Assembly: GCA_020849725.1 (NCBI GenBank)
Contig: JADLAZ010000104.1
Coordinates: 1-17,672, forward strand
DNA: 17,672 nt
Direction of reading: 5' to 3'
DNA from: Chloroflexota bacterium
GTDB taxonomy: Bacteria > Chloroflexota > Chloroflexia > Thermomicrobiales > JADLAZ01
Under the pieces are notes generated by a model. The model searched no databases, had not been told where the DNA came from, and was given only the letters and a program-made list of their open reading frames with translations. Below, in pieces: positions 1 to 6,843 of the stretch (positions are counted from its first letter, which is position 1; each line of letters opens with the position of its first letter). Made by a program: the position numbers and the translations under genes.

Positions 1-30
1 CGCAGCCGAGGAAGGGCATTCCAGGAGACA

Positions 31-62
31 GGTGAAGCCGGTCGGATTGGGCCGGCTTCACC
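31..62 (-). terminator. Hairpin at the end of the PdxT-like gene
   Basis: A perfect 11-bp inverted repeat, GGTGAAGCCGG at 31-41 and CCGGCTTCACC at 52-62, with a 10-nt loop. It overlaps the stop codon of the leftward PdxT-like gene. No T-run follows on the minus strand, so it is a terminator or 3'-end stabilising hairpin by position only. Confidence 0.5.
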
Positions 63-651
63 GATTCCGGCGCGGCCGGCCCGCCCTCCGCGCCATGGCC
101 CGGAAATAGCGATGCAGGCGCGGGTCGTCGGTCAACTCCGGATGAAAGGCCGTCGCCAGCAGCATGCGCTGGCGCACGGCGACGATGGCGCCGTCCGGCA
201 GCGTCGCCAGCACGGCCACGCCGAGGCCGGCCATGTCGATCGCCGGCGCGGCTCGAAAGGCTCCGGGAAACGGCCGGAGGCCCAGCGCCGGGATCGCCAG
301 CGGCGTGTCGAAGTCCTCGCGCGCGCCACCGAACGCGCTGCGCCGCACTGTCGCGTGCAGCACGCCCAGCAGCGGCTGGTCGCGCCCGCTCGCCCGCGTC
401 AGCAGCACCATGCCGGCGCAGGTGCCGAGCACCGGCCCGCCGGCGATCGCGAACGCCCGCACCGGCTCCCACCGGCCGGCGCTCAGCATCGCCTCGGCCA
501 TCACCGGCGCCTTGCCGCCTGGCGCCACGAGCGCGTCCAGGGCCGTCAGGTCAGATGGCTGGCGCACGTCGATCACTGTCTGGCCCAGCCGCGCCAGCAT
601 CGCTTGATGCTCGTGTCCGCGCTCCTGCACCGCCAGCACGCCGACCCGCAT
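58..651 (-). CDS. PdxT-like class I glutamine amidotransferase, altered pocket
   Basis: A 197-residue protein of the PdxT/SNO family, whose members release ammonia from glutamine for the PdxS subunit of pyridoxal 5'-phosphate synthase. It matches the family over its whole length: N-terminal MRVGVLAVQ, nucleophile elbow GTCAGM with Cys78, and FHPELTDD with His170 and Glu172, so the catalytic triad is complete. The usual PGGEST glutamine-pocket motif reads PGGKAPV (residues 44-50), and the usual RNAFGRQ reads RSAFGGA (104-110). The ATG at 651 has a GGGGAG ribosome site about 7 nt upstream. It lies 43 nt downstream of the DapA-like gene, probably in one transcript. No pdxS is in the window, so it may be a diverged PdxT or an amidase with another partner. 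The family is confident; the PLP role is not. Confidence 0.8.
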   Translation of the reverse strand: MRVGVLAVQERGHEHQAMLARLGQTVIDVRQPSDLTALDALVAPGGKAPVMAEAMLSAGRWEPVRAFAIAGGPVLGTCAGMVLLTRASGRDQPLLGVLHATVRRSAFGGAREDFDTPLAIPALGLRPFPGAFRAAPAIDMAGLGVAVLATLPDGAIVAVRQRMLLATAFHPELTDDPRLHRYFRAMARRAGRPRRNR

Positions 652-694
652 TGCGCGCTCCCCACCGCCCCGACCGCGGCCGGCGGCCGGACTG

Positions 695-1645
695 TCAGTC
701 GACCGTGGTCTCTGGCGTCACGTTCTCCCAGGTGATGTCGTCGCGCGCATCAGCCAGGTCCCGCGCCAACAGCCAATCGATAAGCGCATCAAGCTCCTGG
801 CTGGTCGCCGGGTCGAGTGGCGTAGTCGGGCCGCGCACCGTCGCATCGTCGATCAGGCCACGGCGCAGCAGCAGCCGCTTGTGGACGTGGTAGAGATCGC
901 CCAGGCCGCCAGCCGCCAGCCGGTTGAGCGGCAGCACCCGCTCCATGAACAGCCGCTCGGCGGCGGCCCACTCGCCTGCCTGACTGAGCTGCCAGAGGGC
1001 GACGAACTCCTCAGCCTGAGCGCAGCCGGGCATCGTGCCGACCGAGCCACGCCGGAACTCCTCCAGCACGTACGTCCCCGCCGCGCCGCCGAGGACCGTC
1101 AGCGTGTCGCCAGCGATGGCCACCATATCGGACACCCGTCCCGGCAGCGGCAGGCCCTCGACCTTGATGTAGCGCGCCCGCGCGCACGCCTGGCCGATGC
1201 GCGCCGCCAGTGCCGGCGCGACCGGCGTTGACGGCGTGTCCTGAATGACGATCGGGATCGAGATCGCATCGGAGATGGCCTGGTAGTAGCTCAGCATCTC
1301 GTCCGGCGTCGGCGGGATGACGGCCGGCGGCATCACCATCACCGCGTCGGCGCCAAGCGCCTCGGCCCGCTGGCTGTACCGCACGGCCAGGGCCGTCCCG
1401 CTCGCGCCGGTGTTAACGACGACCGGCGCCCGCGCGGCCGCCTGGCCGACGATGCAGCGCGTCGCCTGGTCACGCTCGTCCTCGCTCAGCTTGAAGATCT
1501 CCGAGGCGAGCGCGAAGCCGAGGCCATGCACACCAGCGCCGATGAGCGCCTCGACCAGCCGCGCCAGGCTGCCCTCATCGATGCGCCCGTCGGTGTGAAA
1601 CGGCGTGACCAGGATTGGAATGATGCCGTGGAGGCTCGTCGCCAT
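695..1645 (-). CDS. Dihydrodipicolinate synthase/N-acetylneuraminate lyase family protein
   Basis: A 316-residue TIM-barrel class I aldolase of the DapA/NAL superfamily, whose members form a Schiff base between a lysine and pyruvate or another 2-keto acid. The fold signature is visible: IIPILVTPF near the N-terminus, NTGASGT at 78-84, and the Schiff-base lysine in YIKVEG (Lys161). Two landmarks differ from true DapA. The GTTGE loop is replaced by FALASE (44-49), and the YNVPSRT segment with the proton-relay tyrosine reads IQDTPST (134-140). It is therefore probably not lysine-biosynthetic DapA; a sugar-acid or hydroxy-keto-acid lyase or dehydratase is likelier. The ATG at 1645 follows a GAGGAG site about 8 nt upstream. 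The PdxT-like gene follows 43 nt downstream. Confidence 0.85.
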   Translation of the reverse strand: MATSLHGIIPILVTPFHTDGRIDEGSLARLVEALIGAGVHGLGFALASEIFKLSEDERDQATRCIVGQAAARAPVVVNTGASGTALAVRYSQRAEALGADAVMVMPPAVIPPTPDEMLSYYQAISDAISIPIVIQDTPSTPVAPALAARIGQACARARYIKVEGLPLPGRVSDMVAIAGDTLTVLGGAAGTYVLEEFRRGSVGTMPGCAQAEEFVALWQLSQAGEWAAAERLFMERVLPLNRLAAGGLGDLYHVHKRLLLRRGLIDDATVRGPTTPLDPATSQELDALIDWLLARDLADARDDITWENVTPETTVD

Positions 1646-1677
1646 GCGTCTCTCTCCTCAGGAGGGCCAGGAGGCGC

Positions 1678-1800
1678 GGAGGCCAGGAAGGACGGGAGGG
1701 ACGGCAGATGAGACCCTCACCCTCACCTTCTCCTGCGCACGGGAGAGGGTGAGGATGAGGGCACCCTCATTCCTCTTCGTCACCCCGTCTCCTGGCCTCC
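1678..1800. repeat. Nested palindromic intergenic element
   Basis: Outer arms GGAGGCCAGGA (1678-1688) and TCCTGGCCTCC (1790-1800) are perfect 11-bp inverted repeats. Inside lies a second imperfect palindrome: 1712-1733, a CCCTCACC-rich arm, pairs with 1741-1762, a GGGTGAGG-rich arm, around a 7-nt loop. The layout resembles REP-type extragenic elements. Its last base is also the last base of the aldolase stop codon on the minus strand. It separates that aldolase from the DapA-like gene and could act as a transcript end. Confidence 0.65.
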
Positions 1801-2675
1801 TACCAGGGCATCGTCCGGCCAGTGTGGCGGCGGCCGACCTCGGCTGCCTCCCGCCCGCGGGGGCCGGCGCCGACGCGCACGCCCTCGTCGATGCGCGCGG
1901 CGACATCCTCCGGATGAACGGTGTTGAGGAAGGCGATGCCGTTGGCCTGGCAGGCGGCCAGCACCCGCGCTCGCGCCGCCTGCATCTCCGGTGGGTACGG
2001 CTCGTCGTGCTGGTCGATGTAGCCGAAGCTCATGCCCATGTCGCCCGGCCCCCACTCGGCGAAGGTCAGGCCCGGCACGGCCAGGCTCGCCTCGACATTC
2101 GCCAGCGCCCGCCGGTTCTCGATCTTCAGGCCCAGCATCAGCTCGCCATCCGGGTTGAGCGGCCAGGGGTCGGCGCGCTGGCAGTACTCCTGCCAGGACA
2201 GGCCCCAGACGTCGGCGGCGCGCGTCTGGCCACCACTGCCGCGCCGGCCCTGGTCCAGGCCCGCGCCGACGCCGATCGTCTGGAACGGGTAGCGCGCCGC
2301 CTCGACGAATGCCTTGACCGCGCCCGGCGTCTCAGCATGACACAGCAGCAGGCCGTGCGCGCCGCAGGCCAGGATGTGCTTGATCATCCAGGCGTTGGCC
2401 CGCACGACGTCTTCGCTCGTGCCGTCGGTCGGCAGTGTAACGATCACCGGTGGCGTCCGATGCCCGCTGCGCGTCGGCCCACCGGCGACCAGCCCGCGCA
2501 TGAACTCGGCCAGCGCCGGCAAGTTGAGCGGCGCGTGCTCCAGCTCATACATGATGAAGTCGGCCCAGGTGCCGGCCATCTCCCGGCCGGCGTCGAAGCC
2601 GGTGCTCTCCGCACCGGTGTAGTAGACCGGCTGACCTTGCGTCAGCAGCTCGACCGCCCGATTCGCCCGCGCCAT
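1800..2675 (-). CDS. HpcH/HpaI-type aldolase (paralogue A)
   Basis: A 291-residue protein of the HpcH/HpaI aldolase/citrate lyase family: class II, metal-dependent retro-aldol enzymes that split or form 2-keto-3-deoxy acids. Expected active-site elements are in order: the base in ELEHAP (His47), an arginine in HRTPP (Arg73), metal ligand Glu186 in GLKIE, and metal ligand Asp212 in WGPGDMG. At 291 residues it is longer than classic HpaI of about 260, with an insert near 130-175 (GRRGSGGQ, ADPWPLNP) shared with the divergent paralogue at 2813. The ATG at 2675 is preceded by AGGAGGAGG; the 38 codons of open frame upstream are Arg-rich and cover the promoter, so they are excluded. The substrate cannot be read from the sequence; neighbours suggest a sugar acid. 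Confidence 0.85.
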   Translation of the reverse strand: MARANRAVELLTQGQPVYYTGAESTGFDAGREMAGTWADFIMYELEHAPLNLPALAEFMRGLVAGGPTRSGHRTPPVIVTLPTDGTSEDVVRANAWMIKHILACGAHGLLLCHAETPGAVKAFVEAARYPFQTIGVGAGLDQGRRGSGGQTRAADVWGLSWQEYCQRADPWPLNPDGELMLGLKIENRRALANVEASLAVPGLTFAEWGPGDMGMSFGYIDQHDEPYPPEMQAARARVLAACQANGIAFLNTVHPEDVAARIDEGVRVGAGPRGREAAEVGRRHTGRTMPW

Positions 2676-2719
2676 GCCCTCGTCCTCCTCCTGCCGTCGC
2701 CCACCACGCTGGGGATGCG

Positions 2720-2769
2720 GCAGTGTAGCACGCCGCGCGCCCCGCCGCCTGGCGCGTCTGCTACACTGC
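2720..2769. promoter_or_regulatory. Divergent -10 elements in a perfect inverted repeat
   Basis: GCAGTGTAGCA (2720-2730) and TGCTACACTGC (2759-2769) are perfect 11-bp inverted repeats 28 nt apart. Each arm, read outward, holds an extended -10-like TGCTACACT. The hexamers end 46-47 nt before the two aldolase start codons, giving near mirror symmetry. No good -35 is seen. The repeat can be read as two extended -10 promoters, as operator half-sites for one regulator, or both. Confidence 0.6.
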
Positions 2770-2812
2770 GGGCGGGCCAACGGACCCAATGTTCACCCGC
2801 AGAGGAGGAGTC

Positions 2813-3691
2813 ATGCCACGGATCAACCGCGCCATCGAGCTGCTGGAGCAGGACCAGCCCATCTTCTACGGCGGCGGCTTTCCGCTCACCTACGAGGGCG
2901 GGCGTGAGGCCACCGGCACCTTCCTCGACTACATCCTGTTTGACTTCGAGCATGCACCGCTCGATGTCGCCGGCCTGCGCGAGTTCATGAAGGGCCTGGT
3001 CGATGCCGGCACGACGCGCAGCGGGCATCGGACGCCACCGGTGATCGTCACGCTGCCGATGGATGGCATTACCGCCGAGTGCATCCGCTACAATTCGTGG
3101 CAGATCAAGCAGATCCTGGCCGCCGGCGTCCACGGTCTGCTGCTGGTCAACGCCGAGACGGCCGAGGCGGTGCGCGCCTTCGTCAGCGCCTGCCGCTACG
3201 CCTTCGCCCCGGCCGATGCGGGCCTGGACGACGGCCGGCGCAGCAACGGCGGTCAGAGTTACGCCGCGCAGGTCTGGGGCCTGGCGCCAACTGACTACCT
3301 GATGAAGGCCGACCCCTGGCCGCTGAACCCGAACGGCGAGCTGATGCTGGGCCTGAAGATCGAGAACAAGCGGGCGTTGGTCAACTGCGAGCGGACGCTG
3401 GCAGTGCCGGGCATCGCCTTCGCCGAGTGGGGGCCGGGCGACATGGGCTTCTCGCTCGGCTGGCCGAAGCCGGGCTACGAGCACGACCCGCCCTATGGTG
3501 GCGAGATGGCCGCCGCCCAGCAGCGCGTCGCCGCCGCCTGCAAAGCCAACGGCGTCGCGTTCCTCAGCGGCTTCCACCAGGACGATTGGCGCGAACTGTA
3601 CGACGACCTGCACGTGCGCGTCTCCGGCGCCCGCGACCAGGCCCTCGCCGCCACGATCCGCCAGCACGCCGGCCGAACGATGCCGGTGTAG
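2813..3691 (+). CDS. HpcH/HpaI-type aldolase (paralogue B)
   Basis: A 292-residue paralogue of the divergent gene at 1800-2675, recognisable along its full length. Shared landmarks are NRAIELL at the N-terminus, FEHAPL (His47), SGHRTPPVIVTLP (Arg73), the metal-site glutamate in GLKIEN (Glu184) and the aspartate in AEWGPGDMG (Asp210), and the same C-terminal AGRTMP ending. It is predicted to be a metal-dependent aldolase for 2-keto-(3-deoxy) acids. The start at 2813 is chosen because AGAGGAGGAG sits directly upstream and the paralogue starts at the same residue; an in-frame ATG 24 nt earlier precedes the ribosome site. The region after residue 213 differs most from paralogue A, which may reflect different substrates. 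It converges on the UxuA-like gene. Confidence 0.87.
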   Translation: MPRINRAIELLEQDQPIFYGGGFPLTYEGGREATGTFLDYILFDFEHAPLDVAGLREFMKGLVDAGTTRSGHRTPPVIVTLPMDGITAECIRYNSWQIKQILAAGVHGLLLVNAETAEAVRAFVSACRYAFAPADAGLDDGRRSNGGQSYAAQVWGLAPTDYLMKADPWPLNPNGELMLGLKIENKRALVNCERTLAVPGIAFAEWGPGDMGFSLGWPKPGYEHDPPYGGEMAAAQQRVAAACKANGVAFLSGFHQDDWRELYDDLHVRVSGARDQALAATIRQHAGRTMPV

Positions 3692-3704
3692 GAGCTGGGA
3701 GCCG

Positions 3705-3793
3705 GTAGCCAGGAGCCAGAGCCAGTCATGTGTGCGCCTCGCGCTTGAATTGGCCGGCTTCTCTCTAGCAGCCAGCTACTGGCTCCTGGCTAC
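3705..3793. repeat. Palindromic element between convergent genes
   Basis: GTAGCCAGGAGCCAG (3705-3719) and CTGGCTCCTGGCTAC (3779-3793) are a perfect 15-bp inverted repeat around a 59-nt loop. It fills the gap between the stop codons of the rightward aldolase and the leftward UxuA-like gene, so it may serve as a bidirectional transcript end. It is built from an AGCCAGG submotif repeated in each arm, like dispersed REP-type repeats. Confidence 0.65.
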
Positions 3794-3796
3794 TCG

Positions 3797-4768
3797 TCAC
3801 GCGACCAGCTTGTTGACCGCGTTCAACAGACCACAGATGTAGCCGGTGGCCTGGGCGCGGCCGCGGTGGCCCCAGGGAGTGTCGTCGTCCATGTGCGGCA
3901 CATGGTCGTCGATCAGGAAGCCGGTGAAGCCGGCCTTCTTCAGTGTCACCATCGCCGCGACGACGTCGGTGTTGCCCTCACCCAGGAAGCACTCCTGGAA
4001 GGCCGGCATGACGCCCTGCACGTCACGGAAATGGACGTAGAGGATTTTGCCCCGCTCGGCGAAGTATTGCATCGGCGGGAGCGCGCCCGGCCCCATCTCC
4101 GACCAGCAACCCATGCAAAAATCGAGGCCGTGGTTCGGGCTGGGCACGGTGTCCATCGCCCGCTTGAAGCCCTCGAAGCTGCTCATGATGCGGGCCACGC
4201 CGCCCAGCGCCGGGCCGGGCGGGTCGTCCGGGTGCAGCGCCAGCTTGACGTTGAACTCCTCCGCCACCGGCAGCACCGCGCGCAGGAAGTAGTCGTGGTT
4301 GGCCTCCATCTCCTCGTTGGTGAAGACGCGCCCGTGCGACAGCGGCGCCGTCTCGACGTGGCGCATGTCGAAGGCGGTACACTGCGCGCCGCCGCGCCCG
4401 GGCGCGGTGCGCGAGGTGCGCCAGACGCTGTTGGCCATCCAATGGTAGCCGAGGATGGGGATGCCGGCCCGGCCCATGTTCCGGATCGTCTCCTGGTAGT
4501 TGGCAATCTGCTCGTCGCGGGCGGGGCCGCCCACGATGGCGTCGATGTAGAAGGTGATCGGCGTGTTCTCCAGCGCCTCCAGCCGCAGGCCGTACTCCTC
4601 GACGCGCACGCGCATTTGCATCAGGTCTTTGAACTCCCACCGCTGCTCGCCCGGCAACTTCGGCGTGTTGAGCAGGACGCCCGTCACGCCGATCTGCTGG
4701 GCGAAGCGCAGCCGCTCGTCGCTCAGCTCGTTGAACTGTCCGATCGCCACCCGGATATCGTCGCCCAT
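3797..4768 (-). CDS. Mannonate dehydratase (UxuA)-like protein
   Basis: A 323-residue TIM-barrel protein resembling UxuA, which dehydrates D-mannonate to 2-keto-3-deoxygluconate with a divalent metal. Visible landmarks are LALHPDDPP (His179), LDFCMGC (Cys218), YVHFRDVQG (His246) and a C-terminal LIDDHVPH (Asp287, His289). These correspond to the HPDDPP, Cys, VHLRNV and PDHG metal-site positions of the family. The start at 4768 follows AGGAGG about 8 nt upstream; an in-frame ATG at 4792 lacks such a site. A TAGGAT hexamer at 4843-4848 (minus) could be its -10. A 2-keto-3-deoxy acid product would be a natural substrate for the adjacent HpcH/HpaI aldolases; this link is inference. A related sugar dehydratase or isomerase remains possible. 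Confidence 0.8.
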   Translation of the reverse strand: MGDDIRVAIGQFNELSDERLRFAQQIGVTGVLLNTPKLPGEQRWEFKDLMQMRVRVEEYGLRLEALENTPITFYIDAIVGGPARDEQIANYQETIRNMGRAGIPILGYHWMANSVWRTSRTAPGRGGAQCTAFDMRHVETAPLSHGRVFTNEEMEANHDYFLRAVLPVAEEFNVKLALHPDDPPGPALGGVARIMSSFEGFKRAMDTVPSPNHGLDFCMGCWSEMGPGALPPMQYFAERGKILYVHFRDVQGVMPAFQECFLGEGNTDVVAAMVTLKKAGFTGFLIDDHVPHMDDDTPWGHRGRAQATGYICGLLNAVNKLVA

Positions 4769-4880
4769 GCTCGCGCCTCCTGTCCTGCCCATGCGCGGAC
4801 GTCGCCCGCGGCGGAGCGACCACGTCGCCCCAACCGACGGCCATCCTACCGGATCGGCGCGAGCGCCGACAGGGCCGGCG

Positions 4881-5696
4881 TCAGCCCAGGATGTGGTGGC
4901 TGAGCGCCATGGCCAGGCCGTCATCCTCGACCGCGCCGGTGGCGACCTGGGCAGCGGCGCGCACGGCCGGTGGCGCCCCGGCCATCGCGATCGACAGGCC
5001 GGCGACGTCGAACATGGCCACGTCGTTGTGGCCATCGCCGATGGCGATGACCTCGGCCAGCGGGATGGCCAGATGATCGGCGGTGGCCCGCAGCGCCACG
5101 CCCTTGCTGACGCGCGGGTCGACGACATTGACGAAGGTGAGGTGCGGCAGGCCCGGCGCTGTCGCCCACGAGAAGCGCAGGCGGCCGGACAGGCGCGACG
5201 CCAGCCCACGCACGGCCACCACACCGGCCTCGTCGCTCAGCACGAACTCGGCCTTGATGACGTCGCCGCCGGCCAGCAACGCCGGCAGGTCGGTCACCAT
5301 CGGCGTCACGCCCTGCAGCGCGGCATGGTCGGCCGTCTCGGGCGCGAGCGCCGCCACGTAGTAGCCGTCATGGGTGTAGAGTTCGACGCTGAGGCCCTGC
5401 TCGGCGCCAAAGGCGACGACCTCAGCTGCCGCCGCCGGGTCAATGCGCGCCGCCAGGACCGTGGCCGACGTGACCGGGTCGACGATCAGGCTGCCATCGA
5501 AGAAGGTGTGCGGCCCGCTCAGCCCGAGGTCGTCGAGGTAGTCGCGGCAAGCGGCGATGGTGCGGCCAGTGCAGAGCGCCACCCGCACGCCGGCCGCCTC
5601 CGTGGCCCGCAGTGCCGCCGCCACCACGGACGATACACGCCCGCCGGCTCCGACCAGCGTGCCGTCGACATCGACCATCACCAGCCGGTAGCGCAC
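4881..5696 (-). CDS. Cof-type HAD-superfamily phosphatase
   Basis: A 271-residue HAD hydrolase of the Cof/subfamily IIB type, which usually dephosphorylates sugar phosphates or other small phosphometabolites. The motifs are complete: I is DVDGTL with nucleophile Asp9 and Asp11, II is CTGR with Thr43, III is SKG with Lys198, and IV is GDGHND with Asp221 and Asp225. Residues about 80-190 form the cap between motifs II and III. The GTG at 5696 is chosen because GAGGAG lies 4 nt upstream and the protein then begins MRYRLVMVDVDGTL, as in relatives. An upstream GTG at 5729 has no ribosome site. It lies 112 nt upstream of the UxuA-like gene on the same strand. The substrate is unknown. Confidence 0.85.
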   Translation of the reverse strand: MRYRLVMVDVDGTLVGAGGRVSSVVAAALRATEAAGVRVALCTGRTIAACRDYLDDLGLSGPHTFFDGSLIVDPVTSATVLAARIDPAAAAEVVAFGAEQGLSVELYTHDGYYVAALAPETADHAALQGVTPMVTDLPALLAGGDVIKAEFVLSDEAGVVAVRGLASRLSGRLRFSWATAPGLPHLTFVNVVDPRVSKGVALRATADHLAIPLAEVIAIGDGHNDVAMFDVAGLSIAMAGAPPAVRAAAQVATGAVEDDGLAMALSHHILG

Positions 5697-5831
5697 GCTG
5701 CTCCTCACAGTTGATGCTGGCTCAGTCACTCACAGAGGTTGCCGGTCCCCATGTGCAGCAATCCGTGCCTGCATCGATATCATGCTGATCTTGAGTGATC
5801 TTTGGCGCATCAACCACCCCTGATCCCTCGA

Positions 5832-5840
5832 ATTCTACCA
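5832..5840 (-). promoter_or_regulatory. Extended -10 promoter candidate for the HAD gene
   Basis: On the minus strand TGGTAGAAT reads as an extended -10 (TGnTATAAT) with one hexamer mismatch. There is no good -35. It would give a leader of roughly 125-130 nt before the GTG at 5696, and it lies back-to-back with the rightward promoter at 5861-5889. Confidence 0.45.
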
Positions 5841-5860
5841 GGCCGTGACATCGAGGTCGC

Positions 5861-5889
5861 TTGCCGCCGGTCGCGCCGGCCCCTATGAT
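5861..5889 (+). promoter_or_regulatory. Sigma-70-type promoter of the sugar isomerase gene
   Basis: TTGCCG (5861-5866), exactly 17 nt, then TATGAT (5884-5889). Both boxes are close to TTGACA/TATAAT, and the GTG start at 5928 with its GGAGG site follows after about 39 nt. Confidence 0.7.
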
Positions 5890-5927
5890 GGCAGCCACAG
5901 ATCGAGCCGTCACGACCGGAGGATTTC

Positions 5928-6785
5928 GTGGGCAACATCCGCATCGCTTGCCACGCCATCACCTGGGGCCGCGACGGGCTGACCGCCTGCCTGGCCGACC
6001 TGCGCGACCGCCGCTTCCGCGGCATCGAGACCTTCGGCTTCGTCGTCGAGGCGTACACCGGCCGCGAGCGGGCCTTTGCCGATCTGCTGGCCGAGCATGG
6101 CCTGCGGCTGGTTTCGCTCTACGGCGGCGGCCAGATGGATGACCCGGCCCAGCGCGCAGCCGTCGTCGCCGAGAACCTGGCGCTGGCGCGCTTCCTGGCC
6201 GCCAACGGCGCCGTGCCGCTCACGCTCGGCCCCGGCCAACGTCCTCCCGGCGGCCCGTCCAACGCCGACCTGCGCCAGATGGCGACGACGATGAACGAGA
6301 TTGGCCGCCGGTCGCTGGAAGAGTACGGCGTTCTGGCGTGCTGCCACCCGCACTGGAACACGACCATCCAGGAGCGCGACGAGATCACCCGCATCTTCGA
6401 GCTGGTTGACCCGCGCTATGTCTTTATGACCGCTGACCCGGCGCACATGGCCAAGGCCGGCTACGACCCGGTCGAGGTGTTCCGCACCTATCGGGACATC
6501 ATCAAGTACGTCCATATCAAGGACTACCGACCGCTGGCGCCCGACGACCAGGCCCAGATCGAGGGCAGCGGCGGCATGGCCAACATTCCCGACTTTGTCG
6601 AACTGGGGCTGGGTATCATCGACCTGCCGGCACTGGTGGCGACGCTGAAGGAGGCCGACTTCGACGGCTGGGTGACGGTCGAGCTCGACCGCTCGACGCG
6701 CGGGCCGCGCGTCAGCCTGGAGATGAACCAGGCCTACCTGGAAGACACGCTCGGTCTGCGGGTCGACCAGGACAACCCATTCTAA
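5928..6785 (+). CDS. Sugar phosphate isomerase/epimerase, IolE-like
   Basis: A 285-residue protein of the xylose-isomerase-like TIM-barrel family that includes inosose dehydratase (IolE) and sugar 3-epimerases. Metal-site residues appear in the expected order: the CCHPHWNT segment (His140, His142) where IolE has its HHH motif, MTADPAHMAKAG (Asp170, His173) matching the DTGHLAFAG region, YVHIKDY (His196), and the C-terminal GWVTVELD glutamate (Glu252). A distinctive GPGQRPPGGPSN loop lies at 101-112. The start is a GTG with CCGGAGG about 6 nt upstream and a good promoter at 5861. The gene stands alone and faces away from the HAD gene. A true inosose dehydratase, a 2-keto-sugar epimerase or a hydroxypyruvate-isomerase-like enzyme are all possible. 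Confidence 0.82.
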   Translation: MGNIRIACHAITWGRDGLTACLADLRDRRFRGIETFGFVVEAYTGRERAFADLLAEHGLRLVSLYGGGQMDDPAQRAAVVAENLALARFLAANGAVPLTLGPGQRPPGGPSNADLRQMATTMNEIGRRSLEEYGVLACCHPHWNTTIQERDEITRIFELVDPRYVFMTADPAHMAKAGYDPVEVFRTYRDIIKYVHIKDYRPLAPDDQAQIEGSGGMANIPDFVELGLGIIDLPALVATLKEADFDGWVTVELDRSTRGPRVSLEMNQAYLEDTLGLRVDQDNPF

Positions 6786-6817
6786 ACCGAAGCCCAGATG
6801 GGATGCCCAGGCCACCA

Positions 6818-6843
6818 TAGGGGCGGTTCGCGAACCACCCCTA
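6818..6843. repeat. 26-bp near-perfect palindrome
   Basis: TAGGGG at 6818-6823 and CCCCTA at 6838-6843 flank a central GGTTCGCGAACC, which is itself a perfect 12-bp palindrome. One mismatched pair separates the outer and inner parts. It lies 32 nt after the stop codon of the isomerase gene and has the form of a dispersed extragenic palindrome. Confidence 0.6.

Noticed and set aside
2676..2789. Upstream extension of the leftward aldolase to 2789
   Set aside because: The extra 38 residues are Arg-rich and cross the promoter palindrome; the ATG at 2675 has an excellent ribosome site and matches the paralogue's start.
1605..2990. Long rightward open frame of 461 codons
   Set aside because: It runs antisense to the HpcH/HpaI gene and has Arg/Ala/His-rich composition typical of a GC-rich shadow frame; it has no ribosome site or family motif.
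4554..5714. 386-codon rightward open frame opposite the HAD gene
   Set aside because: The HAD motifs I-IV are complete on the other strand; this frame has no recognisable domain.
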